Assembly (NCBI RefSeq): GCF_012584455.1
Contig: NZ_JABAEB010000003.1
Coordinates: 431,540-495,539 of the forward strand
Source: Shewanella oncorhynchi
GTDB taxonomy: Bacteria; Pseudomonadota; Gammaproteobacteria; Enterobacterales; Shewanellaceae
Direction: 5' to 3'
Length of the DNA: 64,000 nucleotides
The notes beneath the pieces are model-generated. The model was given only the letters and a program-made list of their open reading frames with translations. It was not told the DNA's origin and searched no databases. Below, one piece after another: positions 7,740-17,559 of this stretch. Each line of letters starts with the position of its first letter. Within the stretch, counting starts at the first letter, position 1. Position numbers and translations under genes: made by a program.

Positions 7740-9923
7740 ATGACTGTATCCGATAACTCGGTACTCGAGACGGAAGTCCTCGTGGGTGGTAGTGCTATGC
7801 CAAATGAACGGCCTGGCGCTATGGAACCCCAAAATTTAAGTAAGATGCCAGAGGGATTCCCTCGCCGTAGCACTGTGGCTGATGGGGTACGCTCGCGTAC
7901 CTACCGTCGTGTGTTTGTGGTGGGTGGGGCTTTATTATTATCTTTGTTTGCTATCTATGAAATGGGGGCGGTATTTAGCATTGGCGGAATTACTCCTCTG
8001 GAATATTTAGTGCTAGTGCTGTTTGCGGTTAACTTCTGCTGGATTGCTTTGGCGTTTTGTAGCGGTATTGCAGGTTTTTTAATTTTACTGCGAAAACCGC
8101 GGGCAAAAGATTTGCAAGTGACTGAACTGCATACGCGAACCGCGATTTTGATGCCGACCTATAACGAATCTCCTGATAGGGTATTCTCGGCGGTTTCAGT
8201 AATGGCTGAAACCTTGTCGCAAACGGGTCATGGTCATGCTTTTGATTGGTTTATCTTAAGTGATACTACCGATCCCGATATTGCTTTGCTCGAAGAGCAG
8301 GCGTTTCTGGTGTTACGTCAAGAAACCCATAAGCATTCGCGGGTGTATTACCGTCGCCGTCGTAAAAACGTCGCCCGTAAAGCGGGTAACGTAGCCGATT
8401 TTTGCCGTCGTTGGGGGTCGCGCTATGATCACTTGTTAGTGCTTGATGCCGACAGTTTGATGGAGTCTTCAACCATCACTGGCTTAGCTCAGCGCATGCA
8501 GGCCGATCCTGATGCGGGTTTGATCCAAACGATTCCGTCGTTGATCAATGGCACCACTTTAATGGCCCGTTTACAGCAATTTGCGGCGCGTATTTATGGT
8601 CCGGTAATTGGTACCGGGTTAGGCTGGTGGGTACAAAAAGAAGGTAACTTCTGGGGCCACAACGCCATTATCCGCACCGAAGCCTTTATGACCGCAGCGG
8701 GATTACCCAACCTTAAGGGTAAGCCACCTTTTGGTGGTCATATCATGAGCCATGACTTTGTTGAAGCTGCGCTGATCCGCCGTGCGGGCTGGAGTGTGGT
8801 TATTGCCTATGATTTACCGGGTTCATACGAAGAATGTCCACCGTCGATTATCGACTTAGCCGTGCGTGATCGTCGCTGGTGCCAAGGTAACTTGCAGCAT
8901 TCGCGTATTTTGCCGACTAAAGGTTTGCACTGGGTAAGCCGTTTACATTTACTGACGGGTATCATGGCTTATTTGTCATCTCCTTTCTGGTTGATGTTGA
9001 TTTTGACCGGTTTGATGTTGGCTTTGCAGGCACACTTTATTCGACCTGAATATTTCACCGATCAATTTTCACTGTTCCCGACTTGGCCCATCATGGACTC
9101 GGATAGGGCATTAAGATTGTTCTACATTACTATGGGGGTTTTGTTTGGCCCTAAAGTATTCGGTGTCTTGTTGCTGCTTAAAGACGGTGAGTTTGCTCGC
9201 AGTGTTGGTGGTCGAATTAAAGCGATATTCAGTGTGATCTTTGAGGTTATACTTTCAGCGCTGATTGCACCTATCATGATGTTTATCCATTGTGGTGCTG
9301 TGATGTCAATTCTGATGGGGCGGGACAGTGGTTGGTCGCCGCAACGTCGTGATGACGGCAGTATGCCTTGGATGACGTTAATTTATCGTCACCGCTGGCA
9401 TATGCTGGCAGGTGTGATGTTAGGTTATGCGGCAATTTTGGATTCTTTGACTTTGTTAGCTTGGATGAGTCCGGCGTTGATCGGTCTGTGGATTGCTGTG
9501 CCAATTTCGGCATGGACAGGTTCAGTCAAAATTGGCGAAGTGTTCAAGCGTGCCGGTATTCTTGCAACACCAGAAGAACGTAACCCTGCGCAAATTTGTC
9601 TGCAAGCGCAAGAAGCGCGCGCCGCTTACCAAAGACACATTGCTGAGCCTTGGACGTTAGCACAGGTACTTAAAGACCCTGCGTTGATGGAATTGCATTT
9701 AGCCATGGTGGATAAACAGCCTTTGCGTGCTGCGGGTACACCAATTGAAGCGATGGAAGCAATAGTGCATGTGAAGGTGCATGAAGCTCGTTGTCAACAG
9801 AGCGCATTAGCTTTACTCAATCGTCAAGAAATGGCGATGGTGTTGGCAAACCCTTTGATGTTACGTAGCCTACAGAAATTACCAGAGCAATTTGTCGAAG
9901 AAGATCTGGTGTCTTTTTGCTAA
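7740..9923 (+). CDS. opgH: Glucans biosynthesis glucosyltransferase H
   Basis: This inner-membrane family 2 glycosyltransferase polymerises UDP-glucose into the beta-1,2-glucan backbone. Two TM segments (about residues 50-110) precede a cytosolic GT domain with a T-Y-N-E motif, D-A-D-S and the D-R-R-W-C-Q-G-N (Q/R-x-x-R-W) motif. Further TM segments follow. I prefer ATG 7740 (727 aa): GGAG at 7727-7730 sits 9 nt upstream. ATG 7722 would add six residues and has only AAGG close by. A strong terminator follows. Confidence 0.95.
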   Translation: MTVSDNSVLETEVLVGGSAMPNERPGAMEPQNLSKMPEGFPRRSTVADGVRSRTYRRVFVVGGALLLSLFAIYEMGAVFSIGGITPLEYLVLVLFAVNFCWIALAFCSGIAGFLILLRKPRAKDLQVTELHTRTAILMPTYNESPDRVFSAVSVMAETLSQTGHGHAFDWFILSDTTDPDIALLEEQAFLVLRQETHKHSRVYYRRRRKNVARKAGNVADFCRRWGSRYDHLLVLDADSLMESSTITGLAQRMQADPDAGLIQTIPSLINGTTLMARLQQFAARIYGPVIGTGLGWWVQKEGNFWGHNAIIRTEAFMTAAGLPNLKGKPPFGGHIMSHDFVEAALIRRAGWSVVIAYDLPGSYEECPPSIIDLAVRDRRWCQGNLQHSRILPTKGLHWVSRLHLLTGIMAYLSSPFWLMLILTGLMLALQAHFIRPEYFTDQFSLFPTWPIMDSDRALRLFYITMGVLFGPKVFGVLLLLKDGEFARSVGGRIKAIFSVIFEVILSALIAPIMMFIHCGAVMSILMGRDSGWSPQRRDDGSMPWMTLIYRHRWHMLAGVMLGYAAILDSLTLLAWMSPALIGLWIAVPISAWTGSVKIGEVFKRAGILATPEERNPAQICLQAQEARAAYQRHIAEPWTLAQVLKDPALMELHLAMVDKQPLRAAGTPIEAMEAIVHVKVHEARCQQSALALLNRQEMAMVLANPLMLRSLQKLPEQFVEEDLVSFC

Positions 9924-9967
9924 CGAACACTTGATCAGCATATTTATGCGAGTTTGTTTGATATCAA

Positions 9968-9999
9968 TGCCACTGACGACCTCAGTGGCATTTTTCTTT
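9968..9999 (+). terminator. Rho-independent terminator after opgH
   Basis: The 9-bp stem TGCCACTGA/TCAGTGGCA (9968-9976, 9982-9990) with a 5-nt loop is followed by TTTTTCTTTT. Confidence 0.9.
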
Positions 10000-10121
10000 T
10001 CATTATCTGGAGTTAACCCCTAGTAATTAATTGATCTCCATGGAATAGTCATATCATAGTGTTGTTGATTGATATACCCGCTGGCTCTCAGGTGACCTTA
10101 AAAATAGCTAAGGGAGTATTT

Positions 10122-11726
10122 ATGATATTGAAAAAGATCATTCGCTATTTGCCCCCATCCATGCGTGTAACGGTAAACGTGAGAGAACTCAAATTGATAG
10201 AGCAGGAGTTCCACATCGCGAACTTGAAAGCATTGCAGATTAACCCGATGCCGACGAGACGTAATCTCGCGCAACTATTACTCAGCTTTTTTTTCTGTAT
10301 TCCAATAATTTTAGTGCCAAAGGTAGGTGCAGCTGATGGCGCTCAATCCTTAACATCAAATTCGAGTATTGCTGCGCAGCCAAATCTTGAGGGTAAAGCT
10401 GAAGATCTTACTGCTGTGCTGCCGCTTGCGGCCTTAGTGCCACAGGTGTTGCTATTGGATCTCGCAGGCGTTAATCCAGTATTTGGCCAGCATTATCGTG
10501 ACTTAACACTTTCTCCTAATACCTTATCTACTGCTGATTTAGTACGAATCCAAGCTGATGTTACCGGTTACTGGCATTATGTGATGACATCCGCAGAATG
10601 TAACAACGCTGGAGCCCCAGAGACGGTTTCATCCGTTATTCCAGAGGATCCCCAATATCAAAGGGTGCTTAAGCAAATCGCCCATTTAGTGCAATTGGAC
10701 ACAATTGAACCATGGGAAACTTTAGTGCTAGATGAAAAGCTAACCTTAGGAATGAGTCATCAGATCGTTGATACCATAGCAAAGCGTGTGTGGATATTGG
10801 GAGACTTAGCCACTGAGCCTAGAGTGAATCAAGTTTATACCGAAGAACTTATGATTGGCATTAAGCGCTTTCAGCAAAAGCATGGGTTAAAACAGGACGG
10901 GGTGATAGGTAAGCAGACCTTATTTTGGGTGAACCAATCGCCAAGGGCGAGGGCGGTACTATTAGCTAAAAACACTATTCGACAAAGAGTGTTTGAACGT
11001 AAATTAGAGCCGAGTTATTTGCTGATTAATGTGCCCGCTTTTGAGATGACGTTGGTCGATAATGGTACGCCAGTGTTAAGTTCCAAGGTCATTGTGGGTA
11101 AATCTTCTCGGCAAACCCCGATTTTGGACAGTCAGATTTCTAGCGTGGTGCTTAACCCCAGTTGGCGAGTGCCTAGCAGCATTTTACGGCGGGACATTCT
11201 GCCGCAAATTCAGCGAAATGGTCATTATCTTAATGAACGTCAATTTGATGTATACGATTATAACGGTCAACGGGTGCAACGCATGCCAGAGGAATGGCAG
11301 ACCTTAGCCAGCGCTTCGTTTCCCTATCAGCTTGTACAACGCCCTGGGGCGAAGAATGCATTAGGTAAATATAAGTTTCACTTTGATAACAGTTTCAGTG
11401 TCTATTTACATGGAACTTCTGAGCCAAGTCTCTTTAAAAAGGACGATAGGGCACTATCATCTGGTTGTATTCGTATTGAAAAAGCCACTGAATTAGCCCA
11501 GTGGTTTAAAGAACATTTAGTAAAAGACAAACGTTTATGGGACAAGTTAGCCCCTGGTATTACTGAACCTCAGTGGTTTTCACTTTCCGAAAAGTTGCCC
11601 GTGCATCTGGTTTACTGGACTGCATGGTTAGACGATAGTGGGCAGGAGCAATACCGTCGCGACATTTATGATTTGGAACCTGAGCTGACGAATGCTGTGC
11701 CTGCCACGGTTTTGGAACAACATTAA
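10122..11726 (+). CDS. L,D-transpeptidase with peptidoglycan-binding domain (LdtD/YcbB-like)
   Basis: This enzyme would cross-link peptidoglycan through 3-3 bonds in the periplasm. From ATG 10122 (GGGAG 5 nt upstream) it has 534 residues. After about 45 N-terminal residues comes a hydrophobic anchor or uncleaved signal. A PG_binding_1 domain (F-Q-x-K-H-G-L-K-x-D-G-x-I-G) follows, then a YkuD catalytic domain with H-G-T and the S-S-G-C-I-R nucleophile motif. A longer frame from 10059 lacks a ribosome site. The unusually long cytoplasmic-side extension before the anchor is odd; an internal ATG just before the hydrophobic stretch is an alternative start. E. coli also has ycbB next to ycbK, as here. 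Confidence 0.9.
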   Translation: MILKKIIRYLPPSMRVTVNVRELKLIEQEFHIANLKALQINPMPTRRNLAQLLLSFFFCIPIILVPKVGAADGAQSLTSNSSIAAQPNLEGKAEDLTAVLPLAALVPQVLLLDLAGVNPVFGQHYRDLTLSPNTLSTADLVRIQADVTGYWHYVMTSAECNNAGAPETVSSVIPEDPQYQRVLKQIAHLVQLDTIEPWETLVLDEKLTLGMSHQIVDTIAKRVWILGDLATEPRVNQVYTEELMIGIKRFQQKHGLKQDGVIGKQTLFWVNQSPRARAVLLAKNTIRQRVFERKLEPSYLLINVPAFEMTLVDNGTPVLSSKVIVGKSSRQTPILDSQISSVVLNPSWRVPSSILRRDILPQIQRNGHYLNERQFDVYDYNGQRVQRMPEEWQTLASASFPYQLVQRPGAKNALGKYKFHFDNSFSVYLHGTSEPSLFKKDDRALSSGCIRIEKATELAQWFKEHLVKDKRLWDKLAPGITEPQWFSLSEKLPVHLVYWTAWLDDSGQEQYRRDIYDLEPELTNAVPATVLEQH

Positions 11727-11833
11727 CGTTTTTGTGCTGTAAAGTTGAGCAAGATAAGCATCTGAACTCGCTTGGCATTTTGAAATCCTACTCAGAATGG
11801 GGTTGGCAAAACTTGATCTTAGGGCTTATTCAG

Positions 11834-11839
11834 TATAAT
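11834..11839 (+). promoter_or_regulatory. Consensus -10 box for the mepK-like gene
   Basis: A perfect TATAAT lies at 11834-11839, with a weak -35 (TTGATC at 11813 or overlapping CTTGAT). Transcription would begin near 11846, leaving too little leader for a GTG at 11851. This supports the GTG start at 11881. Confidence 0.6.
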
Positions 11840-11880
11840 TTGCCTTACTAGTGACCAAAAAGCATACAAAAGGTGATCAT

Positions 11881-12429
11881 GTGACTTTAATATGTCCTGC
11901 CCGTAGGCAGTTATTGTTAGGCCTTAGTGGTGTGGCATTATGTTCCTTTATTCCCTCAAAAGCGGTTGCCAGCCGTTCAACCAAAGGGATCCGCGAGTTA
12001 AGTTTGTTTAATCGTCATACTGGCGAGCGCGATGATGGTAGTTACTGGGTAGATGGTCATTATCAGAGCAAGGTGTTAGACAATTTTAATCATTTGCTGC
12101 GGGATCATCGTCAGAATGTGGCAGCACCTATGGATAAGCGCTTATTTGATTTACTCCACTCGCTCAAAACAACCTTGAATACCAACGATGAAATCCATGT
12201 GATTTCCGGTTACCGTTCACCAAAAACCAATGCCATGCTCGTGAGCCACAGTGGCGGAGTTGCTAAGAAGAGTTATCACATGCGCGGCATGGCGATGGAC
12301 ATAGCGATCCCTAGCGTTAAACTAAAAACCCTCAGAGAAGCGGCTTTATCCCTGAAACTCGGTGGTGTGGGTTATTATCCTAATTCTGGTTTTGTGCACG
12401 TCGATTGTGGTCCGGTAAGGCACTGGTAG
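11881..12429 (+). CDS. mepK: MepK-type murein endopeptidase (DUF882, peptidase M15 family)
   Basis: This is a 182-residue exported endopeptidase whose E. coli homologue (YcbK/MepK) cleaves peptidoglycan cross-links including 3-3 bonds. The N-terminus has R-R-Q-L-L-L-G-L-S-G, a twin-arginine-like signal. The metal/catalytic regions are S-G-Y-R-S-P, S-Y-H-x-R-G-M-A-M-D and F-V-H-V-D-C-G-P-V-R-H-W at the very end. GTG 11881 is chosen because AGGTGA lies 4 nt upstream and the -10 box places the transcript start near 11846. It follows the L,D-transpeptidase gene, its functional counterpart. Confidence 0.9.
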   Translation: MTLICPARRQLLLGLSGVALCSFIPSKAVASRSTKGIRELSLFNRHTGERDDGSYWVDGHYQSKVLDNFNHLLRDHRQNVAAPMDKRLFDLLHSLKTTLNTNDEIHVISGYRSPKTNAMLVSHSGGVAKKSYHMRGMAMDIAIPSVKLKTLREAALSLKLGGVGYYPNSGFVHVDCGPVRHW

Positions 12430-12811
12430 CAATGATCTGTTGTTGGATCTGCTGATAAAAATCTTGTTCCAAGGCTTGCGATTCGATCAAGTAATGTCTG
12501 AGCAGCGGGATAAATTGTTGATTGAGTTTGTTCATTTCTCTATGTTGTTGCCAATCACAGATCAATAGGCTGAGACGTTGTGAAAATTGATATTGTCTTT
12601 GCCTCTGCGACTCAATATCGACAGACTCAATAATTTGCATAAGTAAGATCAAGCTGCGGTTTTTTTGTTGGGTGCAGGCAAGCAATTCTAAGAATTTTAA
12701 TTCGAGGGTATTTTGCTGATAAGGAACGGTTTCGATAAGAGAGACGAGTTCACGGGCCAGTTGGCATGAAAGTCTATTTTCTTGTTGTAACTGGTATAGC
12801 GCATGACGCAT
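12380..12811 (-). CDS. Hypothetical Gln-rich protein, convergent with mepK
   Basis: This 143-residue minus-strand frame encodes a hydrophilic, Gln/Leu-rich, probably helical protein with no signal or TM segment. I do not recognise a family. It overlaps the last 50 bp of mepK in convergent orientation. The ATG at 12811 has no clear ribosome site. The absence of stops over 430 bp and the ordinary amino-acid mix make a real gene possible but not certain. Confidence 0.4.
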   Translation of the reverse strand: MRHALYQLQQENRLSCQLARELVSLIETVPYQQNTLELKFLELLACTQQKNRSLILLMQIIESVDIESQRQRQYQFSQRLSLLICDWQQHREMNKLNQQFIPLLRHYLIESQALEQDFYQQIQQQIIATSALPDHNRRAQNQN

Positions 12812-13114
12812 TTTTTGACACAGCAGTTATCGAAATTTGCCCGAGCTTAACAGGCTTCTCAATTTCCCAGTGTGATCTAGATCTCGTGTTTTTTGTTTGA
12901 GATCAAAGCCTTTTCTCTGCCGTAACAGCCAAGATACAAGTTCCTCAATTTGATAAATAGCGGTCTGTTTTGCTAACGCTGACGCCGATAAATAGAGGGC
13001 TTGCGGTATTCTTGTGCGCCTTGGGTATCTATGTTAGTATTCGCGCGCTTTATATGAGCCGTCATTGGTCGAAAATGCCGGCAACTTTTTACTCTAAATT
13101 TAAGTGAGAAACAC
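12812..13114. other. 303-bp gap before rplY
   Basis: It holds the rplY promoter (13012-13040) and leader. A minus-strand open stretch of about 68 codons ending at 12827 has no usable start codon and was not called. Confidence 0.4.
13012..13040 (+). promoter_or_regulatory. rplY promoter
   Basis: TTGTGC (13012-13017), a 17-bp spacer and TAGTAT (13035-13040) are followed by a GC-rich CGCGCGC discriminator, as is typical for growth-rate-controlled translation genes. Confidence 0.6.
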
Positions 13115-13402
13115 ATGTCTTACACTATCCAAGCACAAACCCGCACTGAAATAGGGAAAGGTTCGAGCCGCCGCCTACGCCATGCTGGTAAAGTACCTGC
13201 TGTTATTTATGGCCAAGGCAAAGAGCCAGTTTCTATTGTTTTTGATCACAAAGATATCATTAACATTCAAGCTAATGCTGACTTCTACACCTCTACTCTG
13301 ACTATCGTTGTTGATGGTAAAGAAGTGGGTGTTCGTGCACAAGCTATGCAACGCCACGTGTTCAAGCCAATCATTGAACATGTTGACTTCGTTTACGCTT
13401 AA
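13115..13402 (+). CDS. rplY: 50S ribosomal protein L25
   Basis: This 95-residue protein binds 5S rRNA in the large subunit. The short single-domain form matches E. coli L25 (about 94 aa) rather than the longer CTC form. The early [20 protein letters not shown] segment is diagnostic. It is monocistronic, with its own promoter and a strong terminator 18 nt after the stop. Confidence 0.97.
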   Translation: MSYTIQAQTRTEIGKGSSRRLRHAGKVPAVIYGQGKEPVSIVFDHKDIINIQANADFYTSTLTIVVDGKEVGVRAQAMQRHVFKPIIEHVDFVYA

Positions 13403-13420
13403 TTGTCGTAACTGAAGCAA

Positions 13421-13445
13421 AAAGCGCCTAAGGGCGCTTTTTTTG
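13421..13445 (+). terminator. Rho-independent terminator after rplY
   Basis: The 8-bp stem AAAGCGCC/GGCGCTTT (13421-13428, 13433-13440) with a TAAG loop runs into a T tract. Confidence 0.95.
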
Positions 13446-13578
13446 TGGCTGATTTTTAGTTGTTTGTATTTATGGGTAGACACTTAGGCTTTACCCAAAC
13501 AACCTCAACATACTGTAACGCGTATTTTGAGATTGTTTGGCTAGAGTTTTTAGTGTCAATATATTGGTATTCATATGG

Positions 13579-16500
13579 TTACTTGATATTGAAGTTGTAA
13601 TAGATATCAAGTGATTGGCCTAAAGTGCCTGACACGGTTTCTAGATAGAGTTGTGAGAGCAAGTAATACCTGACTGTCATTTCGTAACCAGGGTTAAATA
13701 CACCTACTCCGTATTTCACCATTAAGTTATCGCCGATAAAGCCACTGATCGCCACACGCCCTTCATCATTAGTGTCGAGTTGCACGTTAGAGAAACCAAA
13801 CTCTTCAATGAGTCCTGTCGCAGTATTCCCTAAGTTGTTAATTGCGCCGCCGCCTACCTGTGATCCTAAACCGAGTGCCGCTCCCATCATCAGCGAGTTA
13901 TTTTGCTCATTGTTGGCGCTGTTAAAGCCACTGCCTTTGATAATGTAAGACAAGATTTCGGCCTGCTCTTTGGCTGGATTGGAGAATAAGGTCACCACTG
14001 GGCGTGATGGCGTGCCTGTGACACGTACACCTGCCACTAAGTCTTCAGTCTTAATTTCCCGTATTGCTTCAATATTCAGGTTTGGTAATGACGTTGGCCC
14101 CACAAATTGCACTTCACCAGTGCGGATTTTTAGGGTTTGGCCCATAAACTTGTAGCTACCTTGATTGACTTTGATATTACCGAAGAGCAAAGGAGGACGG
14201 AAAGCTTGCTGCTGTAGCTTTAAGGTCCCTTGGAGTTTACCTTTGAGACCCATACCATCAATTCTGAGTTCGTTCCCCACACTGATATTCAGATCTGCAA
14301 CGATGGCGTAGGGGCTAGTTTTAGGCTGAGTGGCGGCAATGGAGTCGTCAAATACCACGTCTTCGGAGGCTGCGACACCGCCTTCCGCTAATGGCACAAT
14401 TTTAATGTTGCCTGAAGGTACTGCTATTTTTCCTTTTACTGCCAGTTGCTTACTGTTGAAGGTTAAGTTGATATCGGGGGAGACATCAAGAATAGCCAGT
14501 GGCGGTTGGATCACGGCGAGCTTATCGCCTTCGAGGGCTAACTCGCCACTAAATTGACCTTGGGGCCATTGCAGTTGACCATTCACTCTACCTAAACCAT
14601 TGCCCATCATCCAGCGTCCCTTAAGCTGCGCTTGTTGACCCGCAAATGACATCGACATGTCAATTTTGTCGATTAATGTTGGGTTTGCTGTTAGGGCTAA
14701 GGCGCCCTCAGTTAAGGCCATGCTCCCCGATACTTCGGGCGCATCTAGACTACCCGCAAAGTTAAGTTGACTCGTCAGCAAACCTTGCACTGTATTTAAT
14801 TGAGGAAAAAACTCTCCAAGTGGCTGCAAGTTGATTTGCTTGATATTGGCATAACCTGACAGGGTGCGATCGGGTGTGACATTGACGTTAATCTCACTCT
14901 GCCAACTGGCCACGCCTTCTGATTCAAAATCTAAAACCGTCGCCAGCCGTTTTGCATCTAAGGTCGCTTTTAATGATAGGTTTTGGTAATTAATGGTGAC
15001 TTCACGATTTTTATCCCGTTTTAGCATAATGCTGCCGGGGGCAAAATCAAAGTTCACATCGGCAGTAGGCTTACGGCCAGCAGCCCATGCAACATTGGCT
15101 AATAGCGATGCAGGGCCATTCCAACGCATATTTGTTGGTAATATTGGGACAAGTAATTGCCCTGGATTACCTGAGTAGCTCACCTGTGCGCTGCCTTTTT
15201 TACCTATTGGTGTATTACTGTTTAGGCAGATACGGCTATTGGGATTCATGAGGCAAAAGGGCGTAATGCTGCCTTGATTCTTGATTTGGTCCCAAGCCAG
15301 ATTAATGGTGTTATCGAGCTGCCATAGGCCTACGGGCGTGTTGAGATTTAAACGATCAACATCGAGCTGTAGTCGTGACTTCTTCACATCGTATTGGCTG
15401 CTCATCGTTGCATCGAGCCCAAGATCGCCCGTGGCGTTGAGAGTGAGTTTTTGAGCGTTAATGGTACCTTTCGCCCCGAGTGTCACTGTATCTAAATTTT
15501 GTTCTGCAATCTGCAAGGTTTTTGATTTTAGCGAGATAGCAAACTCATGTTGATCTAGCGGCTTGTAATAGGCCTTTAAATTAGATTCCTGCAGTTTAAT
15601 GTTTTGATAGTAAAGTTCTGCCAGCTGCGCTGTAAGCTCGACCTGGGGGTGTTTCTCGTCACCAGTGACATTGATCTGCGCTTGTAGTTGGCCGCTGGCC
15701 TTAGGTAACCATAGGCCAAAGTCGGGCACTTGTAATTCACCTTGGAGATCCCAATTGGCATTGGCTTCGCCTTTGAGTGCCAGAGTTGAACCTAGTACTT
15801 TGGCGTTCAGCCCTTTAGCACTGACATACAGGGAGTCATTCACACTGATATCCCCTGTAATGTCGAAGGGATAACCTTGTAAAGTGCCAGTGAGCTCAGT
15901 ATCGCTCAGGGATACTTGCCAACGGGGGTCTGCAAATGAGCCTTTAGTGCGTAATTTTCCTGAAATCAAACTGTCCGGTAAACCCGTTGTACTTTGCGCT
16001 GTATCCGTTTGTGGCAGTTGTATTTCTTGTAATTTGACGTCATTGATCCAGAGATTGGCGTTCCAGCTAATGGCTTTTTGATAATCGAGTTCGCCCGTGA
16101 GCTTGACCTTACCAATCGCGCCCATTACATCAAGATTATTGATGGTTAACTTAGCATCTTGATGTTGGATGTCAGTGTCTATGTCGAGCACTTTGTGAAA
16201 GGGTGTGATCAGTTGGCCAGTAAGACTCGCCTCTTGCCGATTAAGGTCGCCTTGGCTATCGAGTGTGGCATTGCTTACCGAGTATTCAGGGTTCTTCAGT
16301 GGCCACTGAAGCCGTGTTTGTTCAAGTTTCACCTTGTAGGGCAGGTTAGGGTCTTGCAGTGTTATTTGGCCATCTAGTGTAAAGTCGGCATCGCCCTTGG
16401 CGACGGCATTCACCTGAAGTTGCCCTAAACTTTGGCTCAGCTTTAACGTTAATACTTGATGAGTGAGATCTGGCAATTCGACTAGTTGGTTAAGGGTGAG

Positions 16501-17559
16501 ATTTGCCTCTAAATCGAGTGGATAATCTTTATCAAGTGTTAGGCTGCCTGTGATATCGACGCTGCCATCGGTGTGGCTGATGGCAAGATGGTCTAAGGTC
16601 AATTGGTATTCACGGAAACTGCCTTGTAGTTCTGCATGGCCAAAAACATCTTTACGATCGCCGATTTGCAGTGTGGTGTTGTCTAACGTTAGGGCATTGA
16701 CTGTCACAGGGAAAGGCATAAATACTTGTGGCAATTGTGCTAAAGCCCATTCAGCCTCTTTTGTTAGCGACGGACTGGCCGATGGTGTCGGTGTTGTTCC
16801 CGCGGCTGTGCTGGGATTTGCTGCATTCGTTACCGCTGCCGTGCTAGTTTGTGTTGCTACATCGGTTGATGCAGGGATCAGTATGAATAATCCTTCGCTG
16901 GATAGCTGTTTAACCGACAAACCTTCGGTAAACCATTGTGCTTCTGCGTTAAGACGATTAGCGGTAAATTGCATATCATCCACTTGGATATTAACGCCAT
17001 TGAGTTCAGCAGAATCTAAAACAATATCAAAGGGTAATAGGAGCTCGCTGGGTTCTTCATCAAGTGGCGCGACTGGTGCTTCGTTTGAGTCTGCAGAAAG
17101 CGCTAGGGTATCAATCGTGACATCGACTTTAGCCGCAGATAAGCTATTCACGCATAAGCGTTTTTGCAGTAAACAGGCGGGTTGCCACAGTAAATGCAGA
17201 TCCTCAAGTTGCACGTTTATTCCGGCCATAGACCAAGCCGCGTGAGATAGGGCTAAGTCTTTGTTAATGGAACCAGAGGTATAAGTCAGTTCAAGATCGG
17301 GTACAAATTGATCGGCTAAACCCACGGTAATGCGTGAGCCAAATTCAGTGCCGAGTAATAGGGCGATTAACACTAAAAGCCCTAATGGCACATAGATAAT
17401 AATCCGAGTCCAGAGTTTGAACTGCCGCCATAGTCTTTGAATGAATGACACCGATGGGGTGACAGAGGTCACAGTGGCTTCGGCTTCATTGGCTTCAATG
17501 ATGGGATTATCAACGATATCTTGTTCGCTTGGCTTATTATGCTCTGGGGGCTGGCTCAT
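13579..17559 (-). CDS. tamB: Translocation and assembly module subunit TamB
   Basis: This very large (1326-residue) inner-membrane-anchored, periplasm-spanning AsmA-like protein is linked to lipid transport to the outer membrane and to barrel assembly. A cytoplasmic N-terminus with one TM segment (about residues 45-65) is followed by long repetitive beta-strand sequence. A Thr/Ala/Pro-rich linker lies near residue 270, and the conserved DUF490/TamB C-terminal domain ends in Y-Y-N-F-N-I-K. ATG 17559 overlaps the tamA stop as ATGA, which settles the start over a possible upstream one at 17592. Confidence 0.95.
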   Translation of the reverse strand: MSQPPEHNKPSEQDIVDNPIIEANEAEATVTSVTPSVSFIQRLWRQFKLWTRIIIYVPLGLLVLIALLLGTEFGSRITVGLADQFVPDLELTYTSGSINKDLALSHAAWSMAGINVQLEDLHLLWQPACLLQKRLCVNSLSAAKVDVTIDTLALSADSNEAPVAPLDEEPSELLLPFDIVLDSAELNGVNIQVDDMQFTANRLNAEAQWFTEGLSVKQLSSEGLFILIPASTDVATQTSTAAVTNAANPSTAAGTTPTPSASPSLTKEAEWALAQLPQVFMPFPVTVNALTLDNTTLQIGDRKDVFGHAELQGSFREYQLTLDHLAISHTDGSVDITGSLTLDKDYPLDLEANLTLNQLVELPDLTHQVLTLKLSQSLGQLQVNAVAKGDADFTLDGQITLQDPNLPYKVKLEQTRLQWPLKNPEYSVSNATLDSQGDLNRQEASLTGQLITPFHKVLDIDTDIQHQDAKLTINNLDVMGAIGKVKLTGELDYQKAISWNANLWINDVKLQEIQLPQTDTAQSTTGLPDSLISGKLRTKGSFADPRWQVSLSDTELTGTLQGYPFDITGDISVNDSLYVSAKGLNAKVLGSTLALKGEANANWDLQGELQVPDFGLWLPKASGQLQAQINVTGDEKHPQVELTAQLAELYYQNIKLQESNLKAYYKPLDQHEFAISLKSKTLQIAEQNLDTVTLGAKGTINAQKLTLNATGDLGLDATMSSQYDVKKSRLQLDVDRLNLNTPVGLWQLDNTINLAWDQIKNQGSITPFCLMNPNSRICLNSNTPIGKKGSAQVSYSGNPGQLLVPILPTNMRWNGPASLLANVAWAAGRKPTADVNFDFAPGSIMLKRDKNREVTINYQNLSLKATLDAKRLATVLDFESEGVASWQSEINVNVTPDRTLSGYANIKQINLQPLGEFFPQLNTVQGLLTSQLNFAGSLDAPEVSGSMALTEGALALTANPTLIDKIDMSMSFAGQQAQLKGRWMMGNGLGRVNGQLQWPQGQFSGELALEGDKLAVIQPPLAILDVSPDINLTFNSKQLAVKGKIAVPSGNIKIVPLAEGGVAASEDVVFDDSIAATQPKTSPYAIVADLNISVGNELRIDGMGLKGKLQGTLKLQQQAFRPPLLFGNIKVNQGSYKFMGQTLKIRTGEVQFVGPTSLPNLNIEAIREIKTEDLVAGVRVTGTPSRPVVTLFSNPAKEQAEILSYIIKGSGFNSANNEQNNSLMMGAALGLGSQVGGGAINNLGNTATGLIEEFGFSNVQLDTNDEGRVAISGFIGDNLMVKYGVGVFNPGYEMTVRYYLLSQLYLETVSGTLGQSLDIYYNFNIK

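Noticed and set aside
12827..13030. Minus-strand open stretch of about 68 codons upstream of the Gln-rich hypothetical gene
   Set aside because: Bounded by stops with no usable start codon; considered as a frameshifted part of the neighbour, but there is no evidence of homology.
16550..17245. 231-codon plus-strand frame across tamB
   Set aside because: It lies fully antisense to tamB, is Ser-rich with no recognisable motif, and its length follows from tamB codon structure.
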